From NCBI RefSeq assembly GCF_901709675.1, contig NC_051095.1, forward strand, positions 9,391,956 to 9,455,955: a stretch of DNA of 64,000 nt, written 5' to 3'. Positions 38,501-52,300 of this stretch are shown here, in pieces. A model generated the notes under the pieces. It did no database searches and was not told the origin of the DNA. It saw nothing but the letters and a program-made list of their open reading frames with translations. Source of the stretch: Syngnathus acus. Lineage: Eukaryota; Chordata; Actinopteri; Syngnathiformes; Syngnathidae. A program made the translations under genes and the position numbers. Each line of letters begins with the position of its first letter. Positions within the stretch are counted from its first letter, which is position 1.

Positions 38501-39689
38501 GAATAAAGGATGTGGAGAGAGAGAAGCTTGCAGGGGTGCAATATGCTTCGGCGCTGACGTTTAGTTTATCCCTGCAACTGCTTGTGTTTGTGTGTGTGCT
38601 GGAGTGTGAAGGAGCTGTGCTTATCTGAGTGTTCACACCACCATGAGGTGTTAAGAAGCAGCGGGGGGCTTTTTTGAGGCAAAATATCACAATTTCTACG
38701 GTATGTTTACATGAGAGGGATGAAGTCAAAACAACAGTTTATTTTGCGGTTTGGATTTTTAATGCCTAACCCTGTTTTGGTCAACAAATCTTGACTACAA
38801 AATATACACAGAATTCAGTGGAACTATGCATTTGAACATTCAACATAACCACATTATGATATTTATTAGCTTAATGCTAATGTATAAAGGGAAACGTAAT
38901 AAACAGGCTAACAAAACTAACATTGATGTCACAATAGTTATTATCAACACAAGAAGATAACCCGACAACCAATAAGAATCTCTTAAAACAGGGCAGTTCA
39001 ATTTCTGGCAACTATTAATTTAATCAAATATTCAGTTAATTTTATGATATGCTATTTCGGGGAAGTCCCGCTACTTTTTCTTTCTGTTATAAGACAAAGG
39101 TGCTATTTAATGCTAAGTTTTCATTGAACTGCTGCTGAGGGTGTGAGGCCTCCCTCATTTGTTAGAATTTGTAAACAAAGTTGTCTATTTTCTGAGATGA
39201 AAAAAAATGATGCTACAAATCTATATAGTATTTCAAAATATTGAACTGCCCCCTGGTGGCTAGGCTGTGCACATCAGACGGAGAAGTGCAATTTCTATCG
39301 AATTGAAGCAAAAAATCAGATTTATGTTTTGTTGGATGTACTGTATGTTTTAATAAAGCACAATAGGTACTGTAAAATAAACTGCAAAGTCATGGCACGG
39401 CTGTATTTTGATTTCAACCGCGATTTTCCAGTTGCCTTTGACATGTAATTGCTCCAAAATGTTGTTCATTCATAACGATGTGCTGCTCTTGTATTTATTT
39501 CCTGAAAGTGATCCATTTGTGCAAATGTTACAGAGCGCAAGTGTGGAATCAGAACCTTTGGCAGGATGCATGTTATTGGGGTACGTTAACACTGTACAGG
39601 CGTATTCAGGGAAACTCCATTGTTAGCATGATTGCCCCCCGCCCCTTCTGGTTGCGATTATTCCGAGCCATGTTTATTGTATTACCCCT
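38501..39689. other. AT-rich intergenic DNA, nothing recognised
   Basis: No supported gene or element. Confidence 0.5.
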
Positions 39690-39810
39690 ACGAACATGAC
39701 AAGAACTAATACGTTGCTTAATTGTGTCTGATTCCGTTCGGATTCCATTGCGCTATCACAGCCGCGGTCCAGTTGGGTTCCTAATTAGGCCGTTACACCA
39801 AGACGAGAGG
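39690..39810. other. Candidate conserved non-coding block
   Basis: Contains TTGCTTAATTGTGTCTG and GGTTCCTAATTAGGCC, the latter nearly palindromic around a homeodomain core. Confidence 0.3.
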
Positions 39811-40540
39811 GGTGGAAAATAAATCATAGAAAAACTAAAAGATGAAGACTAAGAGGATGTTGGGCCAAGTGGCTGTGAAGTATGCACACTGGAGGATTCC
39901 AAGAACAACTTTCACAGCTACAATAACACCTTTCAAAGCGGAGTGATTTTTTTTTGTTCGCTATTTAAGACTTTCATGTGTGTGGAAAAATGTCAGGAAT
40001 GAAGATAGAGAGAGAGTGAAAGTGTGCGCTTGGATTTATGTACACAAGAGGACATTGACTTACGTTTGGTGAACGGTGAAGACTGAAAAAGATGCGTTCC
40101 TGAGTGCTTCTTCACTTCCAGGTTATTGTAATCTCTTGAATTTTCTTTCTATGAAGGAGTACTCTCTACGGACACCACTGTAAAAGAAAAAAAAAGGATG
40201 AGACTACTTATTTTTGAGAAATACATTTCTGAGGGGGAAAAAATATTCTTATGGAAAATATGTTTAATTTCATGGAACAAAACCATCATCATCAATGTTA
40301 GACATTTTGCAATAACAGAATATCTAGTAAGAGAGTAATAAAAAAGTAATAACCCAATTTGTGTCATAATGGGATTCGACATGCTACTTAGGTCAATTTG
40401 CAGCATGTGAGTAGCTTTCTTGGTCATCTTGTACAAAACCCAATTTTTGGGTTGACAACCGCATTTTATGGTTTGTGTTTGAAAAAAAGCTTCGCTTGAC
40501 TATTTGTTTCGCTTTAACAGATGAGGTGAAGATATAAAGT
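39811..40540. other. AT-rich intergenic DNA, nothing recognised
   Basis: Leads into the compound microsatellite at 40.54 kb; no gene. Confidence 0.5.
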
Positions 40541-40699
40541 CTATATATATATATAATATATATATATTTTTTTATATTTATATTTTTTATATATATATTT
40601 TTTTCTTCTGTAGATATATTTTCTCTCTCTCTATACGTATATAAATCTATATCTATATATACACATATATACACACACATATATACACACATATATACG

Positions 40700-40777
<78 letters not shown>

Positions 40778-40795
40778 ATATATATATATATATAT
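40541..40795. repeat. Compound (TA)n-(CT)n-(TACACA)n-(CA)n-(TA)n microsatellite
   Basis: A 255-bp array with a pure (AC) block of about 34 units at 40705-40772, bordered by TA-rich sequence on both sides. Confidence 0.95.
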
Positions 40796-41048
40796 GATTT
40801 AGGATTTTGAGAAATTGTGCAAAGAGTTGGGGGAAAATCATTTGAATTCTTATGGCATTGAGGGGTCCACATGGAAGTTGGTTCAGTGATGTCACAGGAT
40901 TATGAGGGGTGCTTGGAGAAATTTACCAAAACGTTAGTGACCACTACTTTTAGTAAACTGGCAGCGGCATGTTAATGGTCTTATCAAGAGCAGCAACACC
41001 AAAAGTGTGCTCAGTGTGTCATGTTTGTATGAAGACACTTGGCCATTC

Positions 41049-41050
<2 letters not shown>

Positions 41051-41089
<39 letters not shown>

Positions 41090-41100
41090 GGGGGGGGGGG
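41051..41100. repeat. (GT)19 microsatellite plus poly-G
   Basis: Nineteen GT units run into an 11-base G run at 41090-41100. Confidence 0.95.
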
Positions 41101-41285
41101 CGATTGGTTGTTGCCGGGCGGGATAAAAAGAGGTGTGAAGAAGGCCAACTGCTGGAGGTCGGCAAAGGGTTGCGCTTACCGCTTGAAAGAAGACAACGAC
41201 GGAGGAGGAGAAGCACAGGCCACTTGACACATGCGTACACACAAACATGCAACTCAATGGTTGACATTTGTGTGTTTGAAGAGAA

Positions 41286-41440
41286 AAATGCTACGAGGTC
41301 ATTATTTTTTTTTTTTAAAAACAAGTTGCTTATTTTTCATAAAAAAGTCACACAAACATTAAACTGAAAAAGGCTACAAGATCATTATTATTTTTTTAAA
41401 AACAAGTTGGTTATTTTTCATAAAAAAAAAACATGTTTTG
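41286..41440 (+). repeat. Two-copy ~83-bp direct duplication
   Basis: The block GCTACGAGGTCATTATTT, poly-T, AAAAACAAGTTGCTTATTTT at about 41290 recurs at 41373 as GCTACAAGATCATTATTATT, T run, AAAAACAAGTTGGTTATTTT. Confidence 0.75.
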
Positions 41441-42148
41441 AAAATGATTGATTTTCCCAAGAGAAAAAAGTCGCATGCTATTCTCAAAACAATCGGTTTT
41501 AGACTTTAGAGAAAGTCACATATTTTGGGGGAAGAAAACTTGAGGTTGAAAGTAGTGTATTTTCAAGGACAAAAGTCATGATGAAGCATTTAAAAACATT
41601 TGGAAATGTTTACTTATCATATTTTATGTTGAGTAAAATAGTATTTGAACAAATATTGATTTTATATAAATTAGAAGCTCCACTGTAATTTTGTCTTTCT
41701 TAATGTTTAGTGTCTTTGCGAGCACAGCTTTGTAAGAAGTGACTTTTGACCTCTGTTGCCAACATGGTGACAATATGGTGGCTGAGGGGCTGGGGTGGAG
41801 GGGCTTGTCTATTTTATGTTATGTGTTGGAGGACATCAATCTTTCACTAATTCCTCCAAGTGTGAAAGGGTCTTGGTGGTGTCAGCCAAAGCAGGAAGAT
41901 GGTTCCCGCCGGTGCTATTGAGTGAGGGGCGGGCAGGGCGGGATTGGGGGGAATCGGCAGACCCTCTGGCCAACACCTTCGGAAAGGCCCGGCCAGATGG
42001 TGACGGCATTAGCTCCACAAAGGGCGTCTAATTAGACCCACAATAGGGAGAGAAAGGCCGCCAGATACGGCATGTACGTAACACGCACACTCACTTGTGC
42101 TCACCCAGCCACCCATGGATTTATAAACCAGACAAATGGGGGTATTGC
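41441..42148. other. Intergenic DNA
   Basis: 41.98-42.06 kb has a GC-richer GGCGTCTAATTAGACCC block; the rest is featureless. Confidence 0.4.
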
Positions 42149-42230
<82 letters not shown>

Positions 42231-42403
42231 GTATATATGTATAATATGTGTATATGTATATGTATGTATATATATATATACAATACATATACATATATAT
42301 TATATATGTGTGTATATATGTATATATGTGTATATATGTATACATATATGTGTATATATGTATACATATATATATATATATATGTGTGTATATATGTATA
42401 CAT

Positions 42404-42444
<41 letters not shown>

Positions 42445-42518
42445 GTGTGTGTGTATATGTATACATATATATATATATGTGTGTATATATGTATACATAT
42501 ATATATGTCATATATATG
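42149..42518. repeat. Long compound (TA)n-(GT)36-(TATG/TATA)n microsatellite
   Basis: GT units at 42161-42232 are followed by nearly 290 bp of TA-rich sequence with recurring GTGTGTATATATGTATACAT modules. It contains several self-complementary stretches. Confidence 0.95.
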
Positions 42519-42920
42519 ACAGGATGCCTGAGATGGCACACACACGCTCCTCCCCCCCCCCCTCCCAGCAGTCATATAGGGGGCTATGACTTTATTAGCC
42601 CTCATTAACACAAATTAGAACACTTGAGCTCCCCTATCCTCAGCCTCCACCCTCAACAGCAGCGATGACAAATTGAATTAAGTGTTTGGAAACAAGTCAA
42701 TCCCCCTCCCCAGCCAGGCGGCAGCCATATTGCGTTGACATTCATTGCAGTCAGGAGGGTGTCCCAGGGGGGCGTAAAGAAGAAGAAGAAAAAGTGCTAT
42801 TATGGGGAAGTAGGTGGAATAATTTAAGAGGCAGTGAATTCCTTTGGCGGATGCTCCCGGCCGGGGCGGGTCCCGACTTAAGTTGGCCGAGTTAAGTGAG
42901 CCATTAACCGCCCCGCCAGA
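42519..42920. other. Candidate conserved non-coding block
   Basis: After a short poly-C run come TTATTAGCCCTCATTAAC, GACAAATTGAATTAAGTG and CCATATTGCGTTGACATT in GC-richer, frame-poor DNA. Confidence 0.3.
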
Positions 42921-44918
42921 TGCTTCTATTTAAACACTGGCCGACACTTGCTTTTTATCTTTCCCTTTAAAATGGCAAAACAAATATCATATTCACACTG
43001 GAATTTTAAATTTTATAGTTAATTTACAAACACATTTATTTTTATAATTATGTTTACATCCCAAACAGTTAAGAAAAATAAGTACAATTATTTTTAGATT
43101 CTCGAGGGTTAAGAAAAATAAATACATTTTCAGTGTATTGAAAATGTTTATATTTCCAAAAGGCATATTAAACTGTTTTAATATGCCAACCCTTTTCTAA
43201 ACAAGTTTTATATATTACATTTTTTTACTTTCAATACTTGTTACATTTCAGGTTATTTCAAAAGATTTTTTTTATAGTCCAGCTATTTTTTTTTTAATAT
43301 GGCAGCTATTTGCCATTGAATTGTTTTATAAAGTTAAACACTCGTCAATTAACATATTTCACCATTTTTTTTAAACATGTCAGGTATTTTCTATCATTCC
43401 AATCTAACCGTTATCTGAAGCTTATGCAATTTTATTCATTATTTCCTCGCAAATATAGCCAATAAAAATCATTTGATGTTTTGAAATCTGAATGAAGCGA
43501 CAGTCTAAAAAGTCCTGCGTTCTCAGTTTTTCTTGGGCTAAAGTGGTGAAACACTGACACTTAGAGGCCAATTGGAAAATTACAAGCTAGTGAAATTCCA
43601 CCAGAAAACGAGATTTTGGAGTTTTATTTACATGAAGCTGCTAAAATATGGAAAAGACATTGAAAAAAATGAAGGGTACACATTATATATACATATTTAC
43701 ATATCCAAACATGTTTATACTTCATAAAGCCATGCAATTACATTAGTCTTCATTAAATTTTCTGTTTCTGAAAATGATGTAAGCTTAGGGGTTTTGTTCA
43801 TTGACTTTCAATTTATATGATCAAACAATATGCATTTTATCAACTAATACTCGAGAGTGTAATTAAATTAGAGGGAACTCACAAGCAGTCGATGTGAGTT
43901 TCATCCTTTCGGTGTCGCTGTTGCTCCACAATTCTCATACTGCTCCCTGCTCCTGTTCCTCACCTGGAGGCTAGACAAAAGAGAGTAATCACATTTTGAG
44001 AGGAAGCTGCATTTTTGTCATTTCCTGCACAAACTGCAAACACATGGCTTGCACTACCCACATGGAATTTACAACATTCGCAATGAAAAGGAGAAAAACA
44101 CAGCTAATCCTGTTGCGGGTCGTTTGGGGTACTGAAGCCTATCCCATCTGACATCGGGCGAAAGGGAGAACACACCCTATAGTGGTCGCCTGCCAGTCGC
44201 AGGGCACAGAAATATTTTTAATTGGGGAAAGTAGTACATTTAAAAAATGTGGCTTTGTAAGGGCAAGCCAAGCCAAGTAGATTTTCAATTAGATCACAGT
44301 TCAACAGCTTGGTTAGATTTTTTTTTTTTTTTAATTCAAGATGGACCACATTATTCTGAGAAATATTTCACTGAATATAAAAATATTACATATTACTCAA
44401 TCATTAACTGTCCCAATGAATCAAGCAAGGAAATTTGGCGGAACACCCTGATCCATTTTTGCAGTTTCACAGAGAACAATTCAGGCTTCCTGAATTTTAA
44501 GACATGGTCATCTTTTAGATAAATACTCATTTCACATTACGTGACATAAAAAACTAGAGCTTCCTCAAAAAAACAAAATAACAATATTTACATTTTACGT
44601 GTAAGTATCTTTTCAATTTTCTTTTTCAGATTAGACAGTATTTGATTGGTGAACTTTTTTTTTTTAACAATTTCATTTAAAACAAAATATTTCAGTTTTG
44701 ACAACTCCAGCATTTTTTAAATGAACCTTTTGAATTTCGAGACCACCAAAATACATACAATTTCATTTTACAAAGTTTTCTTCATATTCCATTTAAAACC
44801 AAATTCAAACAATATCCATTCGTGTCAATTTCTGTTGGCGGAGCACATGTCTCTTTAGCCCCCGATCCATGTTTGCCATTTCAGTCAAATCCAAAGTTCC
44901 TGAACATCTCGTGAAGTT
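42921..44918. other. AT-rich DNA downstream of alpha-tubulin, probably partly its 3' UTR
   Basis: No AATAAA was found on the minus strand in the first 300 bp after the tubulin stop. One repeat fragment is present; no gene. Confidence 0.4.
44113..44210 (-). repeat. Fragment of the same dispersed repeat
   Basis: About 100 bp match the middle of the family: GAAGCCTATCCCATCTGACA, then GGGAGAACACACCCTATAG, then GCCAGTCGCAGGGCACA. Both ends are missing. It lies about 700 bp beyond the tubulin stop codon. Confidence 0.6.
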
Positions 44919-48053
<3,135 letters not shown>

Positions 48054-49384
48054 GTCTCCTGAAGCAGAAGTTTGTGAGGATTGGAATGAAAAGGCTGCAG
48101 TGACAGTCTTAGCTGTCACAGATGTTTAGAGTCTTGCTTTAAGGAGCAAGATGTTCTTTTTTTTTTCTTTTTCTTTTAGAAAGCTAAGCTAGGTGTTAAT
48201 TCCAATTGGTTGAGAAGCTTTGCGAGTCCTTTTCTTTTTCAAAGAGGTCTTTTCGTCAAGAGCATGCTCACTGGCGTCCTCTGACTGTATACCTCCACTT
48301 TTTAGCTGCAATTTAATTCACATTCATTATAGTGTTACATCACAAGCTTGAATAAAACATACTAGCTGGCTGTTATGGTTCGTGTCACTTTTCTACAACC
48401 CTTTTCCTCAGAATTTTCATGTTTGTTTGATTTTTAACTGATAATATTGTGATAGTGTTTTTCTTAACAAGGTCATTGAACGCATCACCAGTATTGATGA
48501 AACAAAGGCTTGCAATGTAAATAATTGGTTTGCAAATTTAATTGGAGGTATATGTTCTGTGTGACAACATGTCCATGCAAACGCTGTATCTCTGAATATT
48601 GTAGGATTGTTTTTATGCAATAATGGCATTTTGTACTTGTCATGTTTGTGAATACCTACCCAATAAAACATCAGCATTAATCCCCCCGTTTCAGCTATCT
48701 CCGAATGTTGCAGGTTTGTTTTAGTCATGAAAAAAAGGTTTTGCTAGGAAGAAAGCTTTCTAAATTTGATGATACTGTGCATGCTTTTCAATGATTAGCG
48801 TCTTTATCCTGGTGATTTACATACATTAGCAATAAAGCAAGCTCTATGAATGATAATGGCAACTATACCTGTCACAAAACGGTGGTTATGCCCCAAAAGC
48901 ATAAAATGGTTGAATAACTTAATGCCTTTTTTAGAACTCAAAAAGTGTGATAAAAATGGTCTTGGTGAACGGGAGGAAAACCTACCAATGAACGTGAACT
49001 CCTGCTTTCGCTGTATACCGGGGCAGGTAGGTTTCTGCTACATTAGACCCTTCTAAAAGTTACGAGGGATTCGAAATAATACATGCTCTTCCCGGTTGAT
49101 TATCTTTAAACCAGAGCGGGTGATTTTCGCCATTAGGGTCAGATGACACCTCGCTTGTGACGTAATATAAACATGATATTTAAACGCTAACGTTCTCTGA
49201 CGTCACTCCACCGCTTATTGTGTCGTTTTGATACAAAGTTACTCCTGTGTGACGCCACTCTGGCATATATCAGCGCCCAAGCGCTTTAATTACCGACTTT
49301 TTGGGTACGAAAACGCCATTAAACGGACAAGTTAAGCATCGGGTGACGAACCCGGAAGTTAGCTGTGCTACTTTCAGGAACACT
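48054..49384. promoter_or_regulatory. Divergent intergenic promoter region, alpha-tubulin / dnaaf1
   Basis: This 1.33-kb interval separates the two start codons in head-to-head orientation. Near the tubulin end (48.06-48.25 kb) lie a poly-T run and a CCAATTGG that reads as a CCAAT box on either strand. Near dnaaf1 there is a perfect CRE at 49198-49205 and a half-matching TGACGTAA at 49158-49165. A 68-codon frame at 48850-49056 has no recognisable content. I saw no clean TATA box or RFX X-box. Promoter function is inferred from position. Confidence 0.5.
49198..49205. promoter_or_regulatory. dnaaf1: Consensus cAMP response element (TGACGTCA)
   Basis: A perfect palindromic TGACGTCA lies 180 bp upstream of the dnaaf1 ATG, with a TGACGTAA variant 40 bp further upstream. 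CREB/CREM proteins bind this motif, and CREM drives many testis genes with compact promoters. The motif is seen; its use here is inferred. Confidence 0.4.
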
Positions 49385-52300
49385 ATGGAAAAAGCAGCTT
49401 CCACGCCAATAAAAGTCGGTGCTTTGAAAAGCAACGAAAATACTTTGTTGAGAAAATTTGCCGGGCCACGGATGACCAAGGAGTTCCTGAAGAATCACTG
49501 CAAGCAAAACAGGCTCTACTGCACGCCGTATTTAAACGACACGCTCTACCTTCACTTTAAGGGGTTCTCCATCATCGAGAACTTGGAGGAGTACACTGGG
49601 CTCAAGTGTCTATGGCTCGAGAGTAATGGGCTCCAGCGCATTGAAAACCTGGATGCGCAGATCAATCTGCGCTGCCTGTTCCTGCAGCAGAACCTGATCC
49701 ATAAGCTGGAGAACCTAGCGCCCATGCAGAAACTATGCTCCCTGAATGTCTCCAACAACTACATCAACACCATCGAGAACATCTCCTGCCTTCCTCAGCT
49801 TAGCACCCTGCAGATTGCCCACAACAAGCTGGAGGTGGTCCATGACATCCAGCACCTAAGCGAATGCGTTGCACTCACAGTTCTGGACCTATCGCACAAC
49901 CTGCTCCATGAGCCAGGGATTCTCCCCATCTTGGAGGCCATGCCTGAACTCCGCGTCTTGAATTTGATAGGCAACAAGGTGGGGACCATTATTCCCAACT
50001 ATAGGAAGACACTAATCGTCCGCCTTAGGCATCTCACCTTCCTGGACGACCGGCCCGTCTTTCCTAGGGACAGAGCCTGCGCCGAGGCCTGGGCCCTGGG
50101 TGGTCTCGAATTGGAACGCAAGGAGAGGGAGCAATGGGACACCCAGGACCGGAAGAAAATACAGGAGAGCTTGGATGCTTTGGCTTTGATTAAGAAGAAA
50201 GCACAGCGGAGACGGCGCCTTAGAGAGGAAGCGGAGCGAGGTGAGCAATTTTGATGTACAATGCTAAATTGTCATTATTCTAGAGATTAACATCTACTTG
50301 TCTTTTCCTAGGTGACTCTGAGGCATCCACCACTTCCTCATGTGAGGAATCGGCTTCAGAGAACATCCAAAGCTTTGTACAGGACACACTAAATGCCCAC
50401 GATGAGTTCCACCAAAGTCAAACAAAGCGCAATAAAACCCAGGAAGATAAGGACTCAGACTTGGAGCAGCTTGATGAAGGGCTGCTTCTTGGCAATGAAG
50501 CACAAAGAGAACTTTTTACTGGCGTAAACCATGACGACCCGAAGCTTCCTTTGGTTAGGGTAGCTTCTGAAAAATATAGTCCCGGTCTTTTAGAGGCTAG
50601 ACTGGTGGCTGAAGAGCTGCTGCAAATTGAAGACCTTCCTGCTCTTGAGAATGTGGAACCGCTTGTTGACAACATCCAGAGCTTTGTACGGAACCCATTG
50701 GAAGCCAACAAAGGGTTTCTCCAAGGCCATTCAATCCCACAAGCTGAGGAAAACCAGGAAAAGGGTGAAGATTCTAAATCAAAACAGCTTGAAGAAAACG
50801 TAGAGAATGACAATCAACATAAAATGTCCAAGACAGATATAGAACATGCACAGCGAGGTGATGATGAGCAGGAGCAGGATCTTGTCTTTGAAGAGGGAAG
50901 AGAATCTATTACAATTTTAAACCCAGAGCAGAAGCTCTCTTCCGTGAAAGTAGATTCCCTTGAAGAGCCAAGTGTTCTGGAGGATTCTGTGTTCCTTCAT
51001 CTTGATGATATTCTTGATGATTTGAAACCAGATGCTGAGAATATTGGGAGCCTTCTGCACAACACTTTGGAGGCCCATGAGGAGAACGTCCAAGATCAAA
51101 CAATACCGCAGGCTGATAAAGGCCATGAAAAAGGTGAAGACTCCAAACCAGAGAAGCCTGATGGAGCACTGGAGGCCAAAGAGATGTCTGAGGTAGAGGA
51201 ACATGATGAAAATGCTTGGCAGGTGGGTAGAGATGAAGGTCAGGTCCTTGACAATGAAGCAGGAAGAGGACCTACCGCAATTATAAACCCCCAGTGCCAG
51301 CATATTCAGCTTCCTTTGGAGACATGTTCTCCTGAAGAACTGCAAGATCTAAGTTCACTTATGACAGGGCTGCAGAATACAGAGTTACCGAATATTGATG
51401 ATCATGTTAAGGATGTCAAATCACCTGCTGAGAACATCCATGTTGAGGAAACATTGGAGGCCAGTGAGCAGTTTCTCCAGATTCAAACAATACTGGAACC
51501 TGATGAAATGAAGGAACAAGACAAAGATTCCAAATTAGAGCAGCTTTGTGGTTTGGAGATCAGAAATAAAGGAGAGATGCCTGAAGAACAGAAAAAAGCT
51601 CAGCTGGTGGATGTAGAGGAGGATCACGTTCTCGCAAATGAACCAAGAAGAGAATCTAGTATGACATTTGTCAACTCTGAGCCCCAGGAGAACCATACTG
51701 ATCATAACCTTTATCTTGAAGATGTGGAACCAGCTATTGAGAGCAGCAATAGACTTGTGCATGACACACTTGAGGCTAATGAGGATAGTCACCAAAGTCA
51801 AACAAGACTACTGCACATTGATCATCCTGTTCTTGAGGATGTCAAACCACCTACAGACATCATTCAAGGTTTTGTTCAGGACACACGACAGGACCACAAG
51901 AAGGTTTCTGAAAGTCAAACAACAGAGCCATCTGATGAAGACAAAGACTCCAAATCAGAGCAGTTTGATAAAGGATTAGAGACCAGAGCTGAAGAGGATT
52001 CATGTGAAGAACAATCTCAGCAGGCTGATGGAGAAAATTATGTTCTTTGGGATGAAGTATTATTAGAACCGATAATATCTCTAGACAATGAGCATCAGGA
52101 GACACTGCTTCATTCAGTAGTGGTGGAATACCCTAAAGGGCCACAAGATCCCTGTCTAGAGGGGACCGGACAACCGAATGAAATGCTGTTTTGTATTGAT
52201 AATCATCCTGATCTTAAGCATGTAGAATCAACAGCTGTGACCATCAAATGTCTTGTGCAGGACACATTGGAAGTCCATGATGACTTTCTTCAAAGGGAAA

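Noticed and set aside
40393-40895. Frames with long Val-Cys runs
   Set aside because: They are translations of the (CA)n microsatellite, not proteins.
42072-42611. 103-178 codon frames rich in Tyr-Ile and Val-Cys on both strands
   Set aside because: They are translations of (GT)n/(TA)n repeats.
43875-43990. Possible minus-strand exon bounded by an AG and ending in a short frame
   Set aside because: The frame is only about 26 codons, is not joined to the tubulin reading frame and matches nothing.
48850-49056. 68-codon frame in the divergent promoter
   Set aside because: It has no known family and no splice or promoter context, and lies between two confirmed 5' ends.
49301-49384. Upstream extension of dnaaf1 beginning at 49301
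   Set aside because: The codon at 49301 is TTG, not ATG. The first ATG in frame is at 49385, has a good Kozak context and leads directly into the conserved region.
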